A model generated the notes under the pieces. That model was not told the DNA's origin. It searched no databases and was given only the letters and a program-made list of their open reading frames with translations. Below are positions 9,698 to 19,100 of a DNA stretch of 64,000 bases, in pieces. Both the position numbers and the translations under genes were made by a program. Position 1 is the first letter of the stretch. Each line of letters opens with the position of its first letter. The stretch comes from Hymenobacter gummosus (GTDB taxonomy: Bacteria; Bacteroidota; Bacteroidia; Cytophagales; Hymenobacteraceae): positions 124,001 through 188,000 of the forward strand of contig NZ_RXOF01000002.1 in assembly GCF_003970915.1 (NCBI RefSeq). The letters run 5' to 3'.

Positions 9698-9855
9698 GGC
9701 GAGTAGGGAAGCGGAAAATGATACTGATGGGTAAACGCAGCCCAGCGGGGCGGAGTTGAGGGCACGGCGGCAGCTAATCAGGCCCGCTGGCCGGTTTCTC
9801 GGCGTCGAGCCGCTTGCTTATCTTAGGGGCGGTTTCACTCAACTTTATCCGTGCT

Positions 9856-10599
9856 ATGCGCAAACAGATTCTCCCGTTACTGCTGCTGTTGCTGCCCGCG
9901 CCGGCGGTGCTGGCCCAGGGCGTGCCCATCAACGAAGTACAGTCCCTGCACGGTGGGCAACCCGGCAACGGCCTGGCTTATAACACCAACCAATACCTGA
10001 TGATGGCCAAGCCCATGGGGGCCATGATTGGGGTGAAAGGCTCGCCCTACGCCGATGCGCGCTGGCTACCGGCCCGCCTGGTTATGACCAACAACGCCCC
10101 GTTCGACCCGATGTCCTTGAAGTACGACGTGCTGAACGGGCGCATCCTGATGCGCGTCGACAGCCGTCCGCAGGATTCCCTGCAGCTCAACGACAACCTG
10201 CTGGCCCAGTTTGAGCTGGAAGAGCCGGCCACCCTGACCACTCCGGCCCGCAAGCGCGTGTTCCGCCGCTTCGTGGAAGCCTACGACCCCCAGCAACGCC
10301 ACGAGTACGTGGAGGTGCTGCACCAGGGGCAATACACCCTGGTGAAGCGCTACGTGAAAACCCTGCGCGCCGGCTCCCGCACCGGCGTCGGCGACCCGGA
10401 CAACCAGATTCTGAGCCACCAGGAGTACTACCTGATTCGGCCCAACGCCAGCGCAGTGCCCGTAAAGCTGAACGTGAAGTCCATCAGCACCGCCGCCCCC
10501 GATCTGGCCGAGCGCCTGAAAGCCGACGCTGCCGCCCAGAAAGCCCGCAAGGACGCCGACTGGACCACCGTGCTGGCCGCCGTCGACCCGCGCAAATAA
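9856..10599 (+). CDS. Secreted protein, paralogue of the gene at 8425
   Basis: 247 aa from ATG 9856 (MRKQILPLLLLLLPAPAVLA signal peptide); the frame opens 42 nt earlier but that start would bury the signal sequence. Shares with the 8425 gene an identical length, the KYDVLNGRIL strand, YVEVLHQGQYTLVKRY and QEYYLIRPNASAVPVKL. Function unknown. The pair probably arose by local duplication, with the META gene now between the copies. Confidence 0.8.
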   Translation: MRKQILPLLLLLLPAPAVLAQGVPINEVQSLHGGQPGNGLAYNTNQYLMMAKPMGAMIGVKGSPYADARWLPARLVMTNNAPFDPMSLKYDVLNGRILMRVDSRPQDSLQLNDNLLAQFELEEPATLTTPARKRVFRRFVEAYDPQQRHEYVEVLHQGQYTLVKRYVKTLRAGSRTGVGDPDNQILSHQEYYLIRPNASAVPVKLNVKSISTAAPDLAERLKADAAAQKARKDADWTTVLAAVDPRK

Positions 10600-10616
10600 G
10601 CTCCGCCAGCAGCAAG

Positions 10617-10650
10617 AAGGGCGCCCGGACCAGCTGGTCCGGGCGCCCTT
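10617..10650. terminator. Perfect 34-nt palindrome, likely terminator
   Basis: 17-bp arms (AAGGGCGCCCGGACCAG and its complement) with no loop, between the convergent genes ending at 10599 and 10672. The T-rich flank is weak. Confidence 0.7.
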
Positions 10651-10671
10651 CGCGTTGTTGAGCAGAAGAGT

Positions 10672-11019
10672 TTAGAAGCTGCCCGTCAGGGCGTTGGCGC
10701 GCAGGGCGCGGTTGCGGCCGGCCGGCGTCATCACCGGGGCGGTGGCCGGTTGCTTCTGCTCCAGCTCCTGCAGCTTGGCGCTCTGCACGTTGTAGCGCGT
10801 GACCAGCTGGTCGTAGGCCTGCAGCAGATTCTGCACCTGGGCTTTTAGCTCGCTTACCTCGGCGGCCTGGGCGTAGCGCGGGTCCATGGGCTCCGGGTCG
10901 CCGAAGCCGGTAACGGTCTGGTTGGGCCGCTCGGCGGGCACCGACTGGGCCCGGACGGCGGCGTGGCCGAGGAGCAGCAGGGCCAGCAGCAGCAGGAAGC
11001 GGAGTAGGGTTGTGGTCAT
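10672..11019 (-). CDS. Small secreted coiled-coil protein
   Basis: 115 aa. Signal peptide MTTTLLRFLLLLALLLLGHA ending in VRAQ, then a predicted coiled coil (AEVSELKAQVQNLLQAYDQL, about residues 53-90) and a basic C-terminus. No family recognised; probably periplasmic. A full Bacteroidetes promoter precedes it (11054-11084), with a leader of about 28 nt. Confidence 0.75.
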   Translation of the reverse strand: MTTTLLRFLLLLALLLLGHAAVRAQSVPAERPNQTVTGFGDPEPMDPRYAQAAEVSELKAQVQNLLQAYDQLVTRYNVQSAKLQELEQKQPATAPVMTPAGRNRALRANALTGSF

Positions 11020-11053
11020 GTTGGGGGTTGGATGAAGCGGCGTTTGAATGTGA

Positions 11054-11084
11054 CAAAACTAGGTTGTCTGGATTCCGCCCACAA
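11054..11084 (-). promoter_or_regulatory. Bacteroidetes-type promoter, TTG-N20-TAGTTTTG
   Basis: Read on the minus strand, TTG (11084-11082) and TAGTTTTG (11061-11054) are spaced by 20 nt, matching the known Bacteroidetes -33/-7 consensus. It drives the gene starting at 11019. Confidence 0.75.
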
Positions 11085-11131
11085 TCACACGAAGATGTGA
11101 GCCGCTCACATCACCCCGCCCACGGCCCGGC

Positions 11132-11944
11132 CTAGTGGGGCAGCCGTACGCTCACCCCCCCGCTGATGGTAGTGCCGCGCTGCCCCGTAAGGCTCTGACC
11201 CGCACTGACATCCACGCGCAGGCCCGGCAGCGGCCGCCAGTTCAGGCCCAGCGTGCCGCCGTGGGTGAAGCCCTGCCGCCCGAAGCCGTACGCCTCGGTG
11301 AAGAAGCCAAACTTGCCGACCAGCGGCCCGTTCAGTGCCAGCGTGTACAGGAACTGCCCCTGCTTGGTATCGGCGGCGCGGAACCCGCTCTGCGTGAAGC
11401 CCAGGTTGGTTTCGACGCCGAAGCGCTGCCCGATCTGCTGCGACACCAGGGCGCGGGCCGAAGCCACGGGCTTGGCCAGGTGCATCGACTGGTCGCCGGT
11501 TTTGGGCAGGGTCAGCTCCGTGAGAAATACCACCTGCGAGCGGGCGTCCTGGTGGGTGGAGGCCAGCCACTTGGCGCCCACGGTCAGCGGGGCCAGGCCG
11601 GCCGGGGCGGGCGCGGCGGCGTCGGAGCCGAGCACGCGCGGGCCCAGGTGCTGGTAGCCCTGCGTCAGGCGCAGCTCCATGTGGTTGAAGAAGCCCACCC
11701 GCAGCAGGCCCGAGGACAGGGTGCGGGCCCCGCTGCCGAGCTGCCGCTGGGAGCCCAGCTCCACCTGAAACTGGCCGGGCCGCAGCATGCTGGTCGTCAC
11801 GGTCTGGCCGGGGCGGTCGGGGCGGATGTTGCGCACGAAGGGCGCGTCCTCGTTGTAGGTCGGGTCGGTGACGGGGGACTGGGCCAAGGTGCGGCCGGTG
11901 GCAGCCGCAAACAGGGCGCCGGTCAGCAGGATGGTCGTACGCAT
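11132..11944 (-). CDS. Outer-membrane beta-barrel, MetA-pathway/transporter type
   Basis: 270 aa with signal peptide MRTTILLTGALFAAATGRTL ending in AQ. The mature protein alternates short beta strands with turns (QFQVELGSQRQL, MELRLTQGYQH, LAPLTVGAKWL, GFFTEAYGFG, RVDVSAGQSLTG) and ends in a barrel-type strand, VSVRLPH. The pattern resembles the putative phenol-degradation MetA-type barrels annotated widely in Bacteroidetes; the metabolic name carries no weight. Probably a small outer-membrane channel. Confidence 0.75.
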   Translation of the reverse strand: MRTTILLTGALFAAATGRTLAQSPVTDPTYNEDAPFVRNIRPDRPGQTVTTSMLRPGQFQVELGSQRQLGSGARTLSSGLLRVGFFNHMELRLTQGYQHLGPRVLGSDAAAPAPAGLAPLTVGAKWLASTHQDARSQVVFLTELTLPKTGDQSMHLAKPVASARALVSQQIGQRFGVETNLGFTQSGFRAADTKQGQFLYTLALNGPLVGKFGFFTEAYGFGRQGFTHGGTLGLNWRPLPGLRVDVSAGQSLTGQRGTTISGGVSVRLPH

Positions 11945-12126
11945 ATCCTTCCGACAGTTGGCAGCCCGTTGACGTTCATTAATTGACCGTCGGAAAGAAT
12001 TAACTTAGAAATCAAGGCAACGAGCCGGATATTAATTGTTCTTTTCTAAGAAAATAGCACTTTGGCGTAACCTTTTCATTGCTCCCGGTTTCGCATACCG
12101 GCCAGTCTGCTTTTCCTTTGCACGGC

Positions 12127-13065
12127 ATGAAACACTACTACCTTAGCCTGCTGATGTTGGCTGGCCTGGGCACCGCGCAGGCCCAGACGCCCGCCCCGGC
12201 CGTAGCCGCCGCGGCCCCGGCCGATACGGTGTCGCCCTGGAAGACCAAGTTCAAAGGTTCGCTCAACGTGAGTCAGGCACTGCTGTCGGACAACTGGAAG
12301 GGCGGGGGCGTGAGCTTCCTGGGGTTGAATGCGTTGCTCAACGCCCAGGCCAACTACCGCCGCGAGAAGCACAGCTGGGACAACCAGGCCGATTTGCTGT
12401 TCGCCTTTGCCAACAGCAAGGGCCAGGGCTACCGCAAAAACCTCGACCGCCTGTTTCTCGACACCAAGTACGGCTACAGCATCAGCGGCGACTGGGACAT
12501 GTTTGCCTCGCTGAACCTGCTCACGCAGTTTGCGCCCGGCTACGAGTACGGCAAGGACGCCAACGGCAACGAGCAGGCCCGGCTGGTATCGTCGTGGTTT
12601 GCGCCGGCCTTTCTCACGGCGGCCTACGGCTTCGAGTACCACCCCACCACCTATTTTAAGGTGCGCCTGTCGCCCTTCGCGCCGCGCTTCACCTTCGTCA
12701 ACCGGCCGGAGCGGTTTCTGACTTCCGTGGGGGCCGAGCCCTACGGCGTGCAGCCGCCGCGGGAGTTGCGCCGCGAGTGGCTGGCCGTGCAGGTATTGGC
12801 CGAGTTCGACAAGGAAATCATGCAGAACGTGAACCTGAAGGGCCGCTACCTGCTCTTTGCCAACTACCAGGAGCTGGCCTTTAAGAACATCGACCACCGC
12901 CTGGAGCTGGCCCTCACGGCCAAGGTCAACCGCTACATCAACGTGGCCCTGACCGGCATTGCCCTCTACGACCGGGACCAGGACGCGCGCATTCAGGGCA
13001 GCCAGACGCTGTCGTTGGGCTTCCTGTACACCTTCCAGAACTACGAGGATAAAAAACAACCGTAG
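12127..13065 (+). CDS. DUF3078 outer-membrane protein
   Basis: 312 aa from ATG 12127 (MKHYYLSLLMLAGLGTAQAQ signal peptide). WKTKFKGSLNVSQALLSDNWKGGG is followed by repeated barrel strands (NQADLLFAFA, GYRKNLDRLFLDTKYGYSIS, FTFVNRPERFLTSVG), the layout of DUF3078, a Bacteroidetes-restricted outer-membrane family of unknown function. The last strand, SLGFLYTFQNY, ends in an aromatic as barrel proteins do, with a short hydrophilic tail after it. Confidence 0.85.
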   Translation: MKHYYLSLLMLAGLGTAQAQTPAPAVAAAAPADTVSPWKTKFKGSLNVSQALLSDNWKGGGVSFLGLNALLNAQANYRREKHSWDNQADLLFAFANSKGQGYRKNLDRLFLDTKYGYSISGDWDMFASLNLLTQFAPGYEYGKDANGNEQARLVSSWFAPAFLTAAYGFEYHPTTYFKVRLSPFAPRFTFVNRPERFLTSVGAEPYGVQPPRELRREWLAVQVLAEFDKEIMQNVNLKGRYLLFANYQELAFKNIDHRLELALTAKVNRYINVALTGIALYDRDQDARIQGSQTLSLGFLYTFQNYEDKKQP

Positions 13066-13114
13066 CGGCCCGGGCCGGGCCGGCCGCCACGGTTGCGGCA
13101 TTGCCCGTGCGTTC

Positions 13115-13144
13115 GGGGCCGCGCCAGCCGGCTGGTGCGGCCCC
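13115..13144. terminator. Hairpin after DUF3078 gene
   Basis: 15-bp arms with one mismatch and no loop (13115-13129/13130-13144), between convergent genes. No strong U-tract, so terminator function is inferred from position. Confidence 0.55.
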
Positions 13145-13186
13145 GTAGTCTTTGCGTACACGCGGAGCGCCCGCAAAGCCGCGGGC

Positions 13187-13921
13187 TCAGATAGACAGGC
13201 CGCCGTCCACGTTCAGGGTGGCGCCGGTGATGTAGCGGGCCGCGTCGCTGGCCAGGAAGGCTACCACTTCGCCCACTTCCTGCGCGGTGCCAAACCGCTC
13301 CAGCGGAATGAGTTGGCGCAGGTCCGTAGCCGCCGCCGTCATATCGGTTTCGATGAGGCCGGGCTGGAGAATGTTGACGGTGATGCGCCGCGGAGCCAGG
13401 TCGCGCGCCCAGGCCCGGGTATAAGCGGCCAGCGCGCCCTTGCTGGCCGCGTAGTCGCCGAGGCCGGGAAAGGGAGTACGAATATTGGCCAGCGAACCGA
13501 TGGTGATGATGCGGCCCCCGGCCGACAGGTGCGGCAAGGCGGCCCGCACGGTCTGGGCCGTCCCCCAGGTATTGACCCGCCACAGCTGGGCCAGCGCTTC
13601 CTCGTCGGGGGCCGCCTCGTCGACGGGGCTGACCAGATTGATGCCGGCGTTGTTGACCAGGATATCGAGCCGGCCAAAGTGGCCGACAATCGTGCGCAGG
13701 GCCGCTTGCACCTGGGCGGGCTGGGCCGTGTCGGCTTGTAGCGCCAGGGCGCTGCCGCCCGCTCGCTCGATGTCCGTCACCAGCGCCTGCGCCTGCTCCG
13801 TGGCTTGCAAATACGTGAAGGCTACCCGGGCGCCCTCCGCCACCAACGCCCGCACGATGCCGGCCCCGATTCCCCGACTGCCGCCCGTCACCAGGGCGAC
13901 TTTGTCCGCTAATCTTTTCAT
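13187..13921 (-). CDS. SDR-family oxidoreductase (classical)
   Basis: 244 aa from ATG 13921 (MKRLADKVALVTGGSRGIGA). Complete catalytic set: TGGSRGIG cofactor loop, NNAG at about residue 89, Ser in ITIGSLAN, and the YAASK motif; ends ITGATLNVDGGLSI. Typical FabG-like reductase on an unknown carbonyl or alcohol. It is divergent from an HxlR regulator with both promoters in the 178-nt gap, a frequent arrangement in which HxlR proteins control a neighbouring oxidoreductase. A hairpin lies beyond the 3' end. Confidence 0.92.
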   Translation of the reverse strand: MKRLADKVALVTGGSRGIGAGIVRALVAEGARVAFTYLQATEQAQALVTDIERAGGSALALQADTAQPAQVQAALRTIVGHFGRLDILVNNAGINLVSPVDEAAPDEEALAQLWRVNTWGTAQTVRAALPHLSAGGRIITIGSLANIRTPFPGLGDYAASKGALAAYTRAWARDLAPRRITVNILQPGLIETDMTAAATDLRQLIPLERFGTAQEVGEVVAFLASDAARYITGATLNVDGGLSI

Positions 13922-13969
13922 GAAGTTGCTGAGTGGCACCCTGACAAGCAGCGTGCCTTGATGATGGGG

Positions 13970-14001
13970 CAAACTTCCGACGGGGAGGCGGGGCCGGTCA
14001 A
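13970..14001 (-). promoter_or_regulatory. Probable promoter of the SDR gene
   Basis: On the minus strand TTG (14001-13999), 21-nt spacer, GAAGTTTG (13977-13970); one mismatch to the TAnnTTTG box. Confidence 0.5.
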
Positions 14002-14073
14002 GAACGGAGAATTTATTCGGCTACCGATACTTTTCGCCCCTAGGGCGGTTTTAGTCCCCGTTCCCCGCGGGCA

Positions 14074-14081
14074 TACCTTTG
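14074..14081 (+). promoter_or_regulatory. -7 box TACCTTTG of the HxlR gene
   Basis: Perfect match to TAnnTTTG, 18 nt before the ATG at 14100, followed by CCC as at other promoters in this window. The -33 element is poor. Confidence 0.7.
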
Positions 14082-14099
14082 CCCTAACCAGCCACCCTG

Positions 14100-14540
14100 A
14101 TGTATCAGAAAAAGATTGCCAACACGCTGAGTTGCGGCTCCGTGCTCACGAAAGAAGTGCTGCACGGCAAATGGAAATCCACGCTGCTCTTTGGCATTGC
14201 GCACGGCATTGTACGGCCCAGCGCCATGCAGCGCAGCATCCCGGGGGCTACCCGGCGCGTGCTCAACGTGCAGCTGGCGGAGATGGAGCACCACGGGCTG
14301 ATCAGCAAAACCATCTTTCCCGAGCTGCCGCCCCGGGTAGAATACCAGCTTACCCAGCTGGGCGAGTCCCTGCTGCCGGTTATTGAGGTAATGGAGCAGT
14401 GGGGCAATGCTCACCGGGCAGAGCTGGAGCCGGTACTGGCGGTGAGTCTGGCAAAAGCCCCGGCCTGGCATAAGGGGCACCGGTACAAGCAGGGCCATTA
14501 CCAGCAAGCAACCGCCGGAGCAGCCCGCAAGAGCGGCTGA
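14100..14540 (+). CDS. HxlR-family transcriptional regulator
   Basis: 146 aa. The winged helix-turn-helix of the HxlR/MarR-like family is seen in order: LHGKWKSTLLFGIAHG, the helix RRVLNVQLAEMEHHGLI, and the wing PRVEYQLTQLGESLLPVI. The early Cys in SCGSVLTKEV is at the place where many HxlR proteins carry a redox- or aldehyde-sensing Cys. The C-terminal 30 residues are basic and less conserved. It likely regulates the divergent SDR gene and itself. Confidence 0.92.
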   Translation: MYQKKIANTLSCGSVLTKEVLHGKWKSTLLFGIAHGIVRPSAMQRSIPGATRRVLNVQLAEMEHHGLISKTIFPELPPRVEYQLTQLGESLLPVIEVMEQWGNAHRAELEPVLAVSLAKAPAWHKGHRYKQGHYQQATAGAARKSG

Positions 14541-14595
14541 GCAGTCTGAGCAGGCCGCCGGACGTTTCCTGAACCAGCCAGGGCTACGAAAAAAA

Positions 14596-14637
14596 CCGCC
14601 GCAGCGGCAACCCCAGGCAGGGTTGCCGCTGCGGCGG
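14596..14637 (-). terminator. Intrinsic terminator
   Basis: 18-bp perfect stem (14596-14613/14620-14637), loop of 6 nt, preceded on the plus strand by an A-run, i.e. a U-tract for minus-strand transcripts. It terminates the small gene at 14653-14865. Confidence 0.85.
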
Positions 14638-14652
14638 CTGGCCGCGTTGGCC

Positions 14653-14865
14653 TTACTGCATCGAGTGCGTTTCCGTCTTGGTGGCGAAGCGGCGCAGGAT
14701 GAACTCGGCATCGTCGGGAATGCCGGTGCGCAGGCGCGCCACGGCCGAGTCCTGCCAGTGCTGCAGCTGCTCGGGGTCGGTGCGGCGGTTGTGCAACCGG
14801 TCGGGGTGCTCATCCAGCCACTGCTTGACGAAGGTGCGGGCCTGCTGGTCGGTCATAGGGTCCAT
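14653..14865 (-). CDS. Small cytosolic protein, unknown
   Basis: 70 aa (or 67 from the second ATG at 14856). Rich in charged residues and mostly helical by appearance: TFVKQWLDEHPDRLHNRRTD, then DAEFILRRFATKTE. No signal peptide, membrane segment or known motif. A good terminator follows directly, which supports it as a real gene. Function unknown. Confidence 0.6.
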   Translation of the reverse strand: MDPMTDQQARTFVKQWLDEHPDRLHNRRTDPEQLQHWQDSAVARLRTGIPDDAEFILRRFATKTETHSMQ

Positions 14866-15000
14866 AATCGAGGGGGGGTGGGTTGCAGATAGGTATAATA
14901 TACCACCGATTATGCGGGAAGTAAAGCGGTAGTTGCCTGAGCCGCAACGGTAAGTGGCTGCCTGTTGGCGCCGCGGCTGCCGTGGGGCGATGAAGCCAAC

Positions 15001-15033
15001 AGGGCGGCCACCAGATCATCTGGTGGCCGCCCT
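15001..15033. terminator. Hairpin between small genes
   Basis: 15-bp perfect stem AGGGCGGCCACCAGA with a 3-nt loop, followed by TTT on the plus strand. It sits between the 5' end of the 14865 gene and the 3' end of the 15066-15917 gene, so it may end the latter transcript. Confidence 0.55.
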
Positions 15034-15065
15034 TTCAGCGGCGGCTTAGGCGGTTGCCCGCGCCC

Positions 15066-15917
15066 TTAGCGGCGGGGCTGGTTGTCGAGGTCGGGCGTAT
15101 CCGACCAGCGGCGGCCGCGGTCGGATTGCGGGCGGCGCGCCGAGCGGTCGGAGTCCTCGTCGTGGCGGCGGAAGGCGCTGTTGCGGCTGTTGGGGTCGTA
15201 GAGCGAGCTGCTGTAATCGTCGCCGTAGCCGTAATCGGAGCGGGCGCCGTCGCGGTTGCTGCCGTCGTAGCGGCGGCGGGGCTCGTTATGGTCCGCCTCG
15301 CGGCGGCCCTGGCGGCCGGAGTCATTGTCGTCGCGGCGCTCGGGGCGGCGGGTGAAATCGTCGCGGTAGTTTTCGTAGAAGCGGTCCGCCGGGCGGCGGT
15401 CCGAGGAGCTGCGGTCGAAGTCGCCGCGGGGCAGGTTGCGGGCGTCGTCGTAGCCGCGGCGGCGCGGGTTGTCGTAGTCGCGCTGGGTGTAGTTGCCGCG
15501 GCGCTGCTGCTCATCGCGGATGAAGCCGGAGGTAGCATTGGGCCGGAAGCCGGGCTCGTCGTCGGAGCGGCGGCGGTCGTCGTTGCCGCGGGCGTAGTCG
15601 GCGCCGCCGCTGCCCGGGCGGCCCGGGCCGTAGCCCCGGCCCCGTTCGGAGCCGCCGTAGTCGCCGTAGTTGCTGAAGCCGCGGCGACGGTCGTCGTCTT
15701 CCTGCTGGCGGCGGCGCTCATCGGCCGGGCCGCGGTGCGGCTGGTCCCAGGGACTGTCGAACTGGCGCCGCTCGTCGCGGTCCGGCTCGCGCCAGTTGCG
15801 GCGCGGCTCGTAGTTGTCGCCGAACCGGTCGTGGGGGCGGCGGTCATCGTGGCGGTTAGGCTGGTTGCGGTTCCGGTCGTCGTACTCGTCCGGGCGGCGG
15901 TTGGGGTGCTGATTCAT
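15066..15917 (-). CDS. Arg/Asp/Tyr-rich disordered protein
   Basis: 283 aa made almost wholly of Arg, Asp, Asn, Gly, Tyr, Ser and Pro, with hardly any Leu, Ile, Val or Cys. Recurrent short units are DDRR, RRYD, NYGDYG and RRGYDDAR. No signal peptide or membrane segment. By composition it is intrinsically disordered, with alternating plus and minus charges and regularly spaced Tyr/Phe, the kind of sequence that can bind nucleic acid or form condensates; that is inference. Coding is supported by a long single frame with a biased but consistent composition, yet GC-rich frames can mislead. Confidence 0.6.
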   Translation of the reverse strand: MNQHPNRRPDEYDDRNRNQPNRHDDRRPHDRFGDNYEPRRNWREPDRDERRQFDSPWDQPHRGPADERRRQQEDDDRRRGFSNYGDYGGSERGRGYGPGRPGSGGADYARGNDDRRRSDDEPGFRPNATSGFIRDEQQRRGNYTQRDYDNPRRRGYDDARNLPRGDFDRSSSDRRPADRFYENYRDDFTRRPERRDDNDSGRQGRREADHNEPRRRYDGSNRDGARSDYGYGDDYSSSLYDPNSRNSAFRRHDEDSDRSARRPQSDRGRRWSDTPDLDNQPRR

Positions 15918-16128
15918 GGGAAGCGAGCGGGTTTGGTTGTGGGTTTATGTACCGGCTCGGTGCGCCGGGGGTTGCCGCCGGGCCGGCTGTGGTCGACGCG
16001 GGCCACGGTACCGACGGCGCGCGGCGCGGGCAACAACAGCGGTAGTACGACTTTAGCCTCGCTGACCTCCGGTTGAGTTGTATTGCTACTTGCCCCGGCG
16101 CGGTTATCCGCCAATTGGGGTAAAACAG

Positions 16129-16158
16129 AAAACCCGCCGCGAAACGCGACGGGCTTTT
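16129..16158 (-). terminator. Probable terminator of the metal-efflux operon
   Basis: Imperfect stem AAAACCCGCCGCG / CGCGACGGGCTTTT with loop AAA, flanked by A and T tracts, 34 nt beyond the czcA stop codon on the minus strand. Confidence 0.6.
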
Positions 16159-16191
16159 CTCTCACCAAAACTTAAGAGGTTTTTTGCCGAC

Positions 16192-19100
16192 TTACACGGC
16201 GGCCAGCTTCCCGTGCGTGGCCGGAGCCTGATCGGGTTGCGAACCGTATTTACTGTGTTCGGCGCGGTAGGCGCGCTCGAAAATCAAGGGGAAGATGAAC
16301 AGGGTCAGCAGGGTGCCGGTGACGAGGCCGCCGATAACCACGATGGCCAGGGGCTTGGACGTCTCCGAGCCGATGCCGGTGCTCAGCGCGGCCGGGAGCA
16401 GGCCGATGGTGGCCATCAGGGCGGTCATTACCACGGGGCGCACCCGGGAGGTGACGCCTTCGTAGATGCTGCGGTCGAGGCTCATTTTCTGCAGCATGTT
16501 CTGCTTGAACACGGAGATGAGAATCACCCCGTTCTGAATGCAGATACCGAACAGTGCGATGAAGCCGATACCGGCGGAGATGCTGAAGTTGGTGTGCGTG
16601 AGCAGGAGGGAGGCCACGCCACCGATGATGGCGAAGGGCACGTTCAGCAGCACCAGCCCGGCGTCCTTGAGGCTGCCGAAAAGAATGAACAGGATGAAGA
16701 AAATCAGCCCGAGCGAGATGGGCACCACCTGCGTGAGGCGCTGGGTGGCGCGGCGCTGGTTCTCGAAGTCGCCGGTCCACTTCATGGTGTAGCCCTTGGG
16801 CAGGTGCACGGCTGCGGCCACCTTCTGCTGCGCCTCCTCGATGGTCGAGCCCATGTCGCGGCCCCGGATGCTGAACTTGACGGCGGCGAAGCGCTTGTTG
16901 TCGTCGCGGTAGATGAGCGAGGGGCCGGTAACGGGGCCGATGGTGGCTATTTCCGAAATCGGGATGGTCTTGCCGGCCTGCGTGGGCACCATCAGCTGGC
17001 TGATCTGGGCGGGCGTCTGGCGGTACTGCTCTTCGTAGCGGACGCGGATGGGGAATTTCCGCTCGCCCTCGTAGAGCTGGGTGGCCTGCTTGCCGCCCAC
17101 GGCCATTTCCAGCACCGCGTTGGCGTCAGCTTTGTCCACGCCGTAGCTGGCCATCTTGTTCTCGTCCAGCTCCACGTGCAGTTCGGGCTGCCCGATGTTG
17201 CGCAGGGCGCCCAAATCGTCAATGCCCTTAATGCGCTTGAGCACGGCGTACACCTCGCGGCCTTTTTCCTCCATCAGCTTGAGGTCGGTGCCGTAGATTT
17301 TGACGGCAATGGAGCCTTTCACGCCCGAGGCGGCCTCCTCCACGTTGTCCATGATGGGCTGGGAGAAGTTGAAGTCCACGCCGGGGAAGCGGCCCAGCTT
17401 CGCTTTCATGTGCTCGATGAGCTGCTCGCGGTAGGCGGCCGATTTCATCTTGCTTTGCACCTCCTTGGTGTGCTTGATCTGCACCAGGAACTCGTTGTTG
17501 TAGAAGCCCGTCGGGTCGGTGCCGTCGTTGGGCCGGCCGGTCTGGCTCACCACGTCCGACACTTCGGGGAAGGAGAGGAACACCCGGCGCATCTCATTGC
17601 AGAGCTTGTTCGACTCGTCCAACCCGATGCTCAGCGGCAGCTGGGCCCGCACGTAGATGGAGCCCTCGTTCAGCTCCGGCAGAAACTCCGAGCCTAGGAA
17701 CTTGAAGGCGCCCAGGCCGCCGGCCACCACGATGGTAGCAATGAGCAGGCTGACGGTTTTGCGGGCGTAGGTGAAGCGGAAGAAGCGCTGGGAGCCGCGG
17801 TTAATGGCCCGCACGAAGAAGTTGTCCTTCTCCACCACGTTCTTCTTGAGCAGTATGCTGGCCAGCACCGGCACCAAGGTCAAGGTGAAGATGAGGGCGC
17901 CGAGCAGGGCGAAGCCGAGCGTCCAGGCCAGGGGCGAGAACATCTTGCCCTCCACTTTTTCGAAGGAGAAAATGGGCAGCAGGGCGGTGATGATGATGGC
18001 CTTGGAGAAGAAGATGGCCTTGCCCATGTCGCGGCCGGTTTTCTTGATCAGGCCCAGCTTGGCCAGCTTGTTGAACCGCTCCATGCCCTTGCGGTGCGCC
18101 TCGTGGTCGAGGGCCACGAAGAGCCCTTCCACCATCACCACCGCCCCGTCGATGATGATACCGAAGTCGATGGCACCCATGCTCAGCAGGTTGGCCGACA
18201 TGCCCTTGAGGCGCAGGCAGATAAAGGCGAAGAGCAGGGCCAGCGGGATAATCACCGACACGATGACGGTGGTACGCCAGTCGGCCATGAACAGGAACAC
18301 GATAACTGTCACCAGCACAATGCCTTCGAGCAGGTTGTGAATGACCGTTTCGGTCGAGAAGTCGATGAGCTGCTGCCGGTCGTAGAAGGTCTTGATCTGC
18401 ACGCCCGGGGGCAGAATCTTCTCGTTTAGCTCCTGCACCTTGTCCTGCAGGCGGGCAATGACTTCGGAGGGGTTTTCGCCCTTGCGCATCACCACGATGC
18501 CTTCCACCTTATCGTCCTCCAGCCCGCGGCCCACCTTGCCCAGCCGCGGCAGCGCCGATTCCTGCACGGCGGCCACGTTCTTGATCAGAATCGGGGCCCC
18601 GTTCACGTTCTTGATGACCGTGTTGTTGATGTCAGCTATGTTGTTCAGCAGCCCGATGCCGCGCACCACGAAGTTCTGCTGGCCCTCGTTGATGACGTCG
18701 CCGCCCACGTTGATGTTCGAGCGCTGCACGGCGTTGTACACGTCGAGCGGGGTGATGCCGAAGGTTTGCAGCTTGGTGGGGTCCACGCTGATTTCGTAGC
18801 TCTTCACCTCGCCGCCGAAGGAGTTAACGTCGGCCACGCCGGGCACGGCTTTCAGGTTGCGCTCAATCACCCAGTCCTGGATGGTTTTCAGCTCGCGCAC
18901 CGTCTTGCCCTGGCCCTCGATGGTGTAGCGGTGGATTTCGCCGGTGGGGCCGTAGGGCGGCTGCACCTCCGGGTCGATGCCGTCGGGCAGGTCCACGTCG
19001 GCCAGCAGGTTGTTCACTTGCTGCCGGGCGAAGAAATCCTCCACGCCGTCGTCGAAAATCACCTTCACCACCGACAGGCCGAAGAGCGAAGTGCTGCGCA

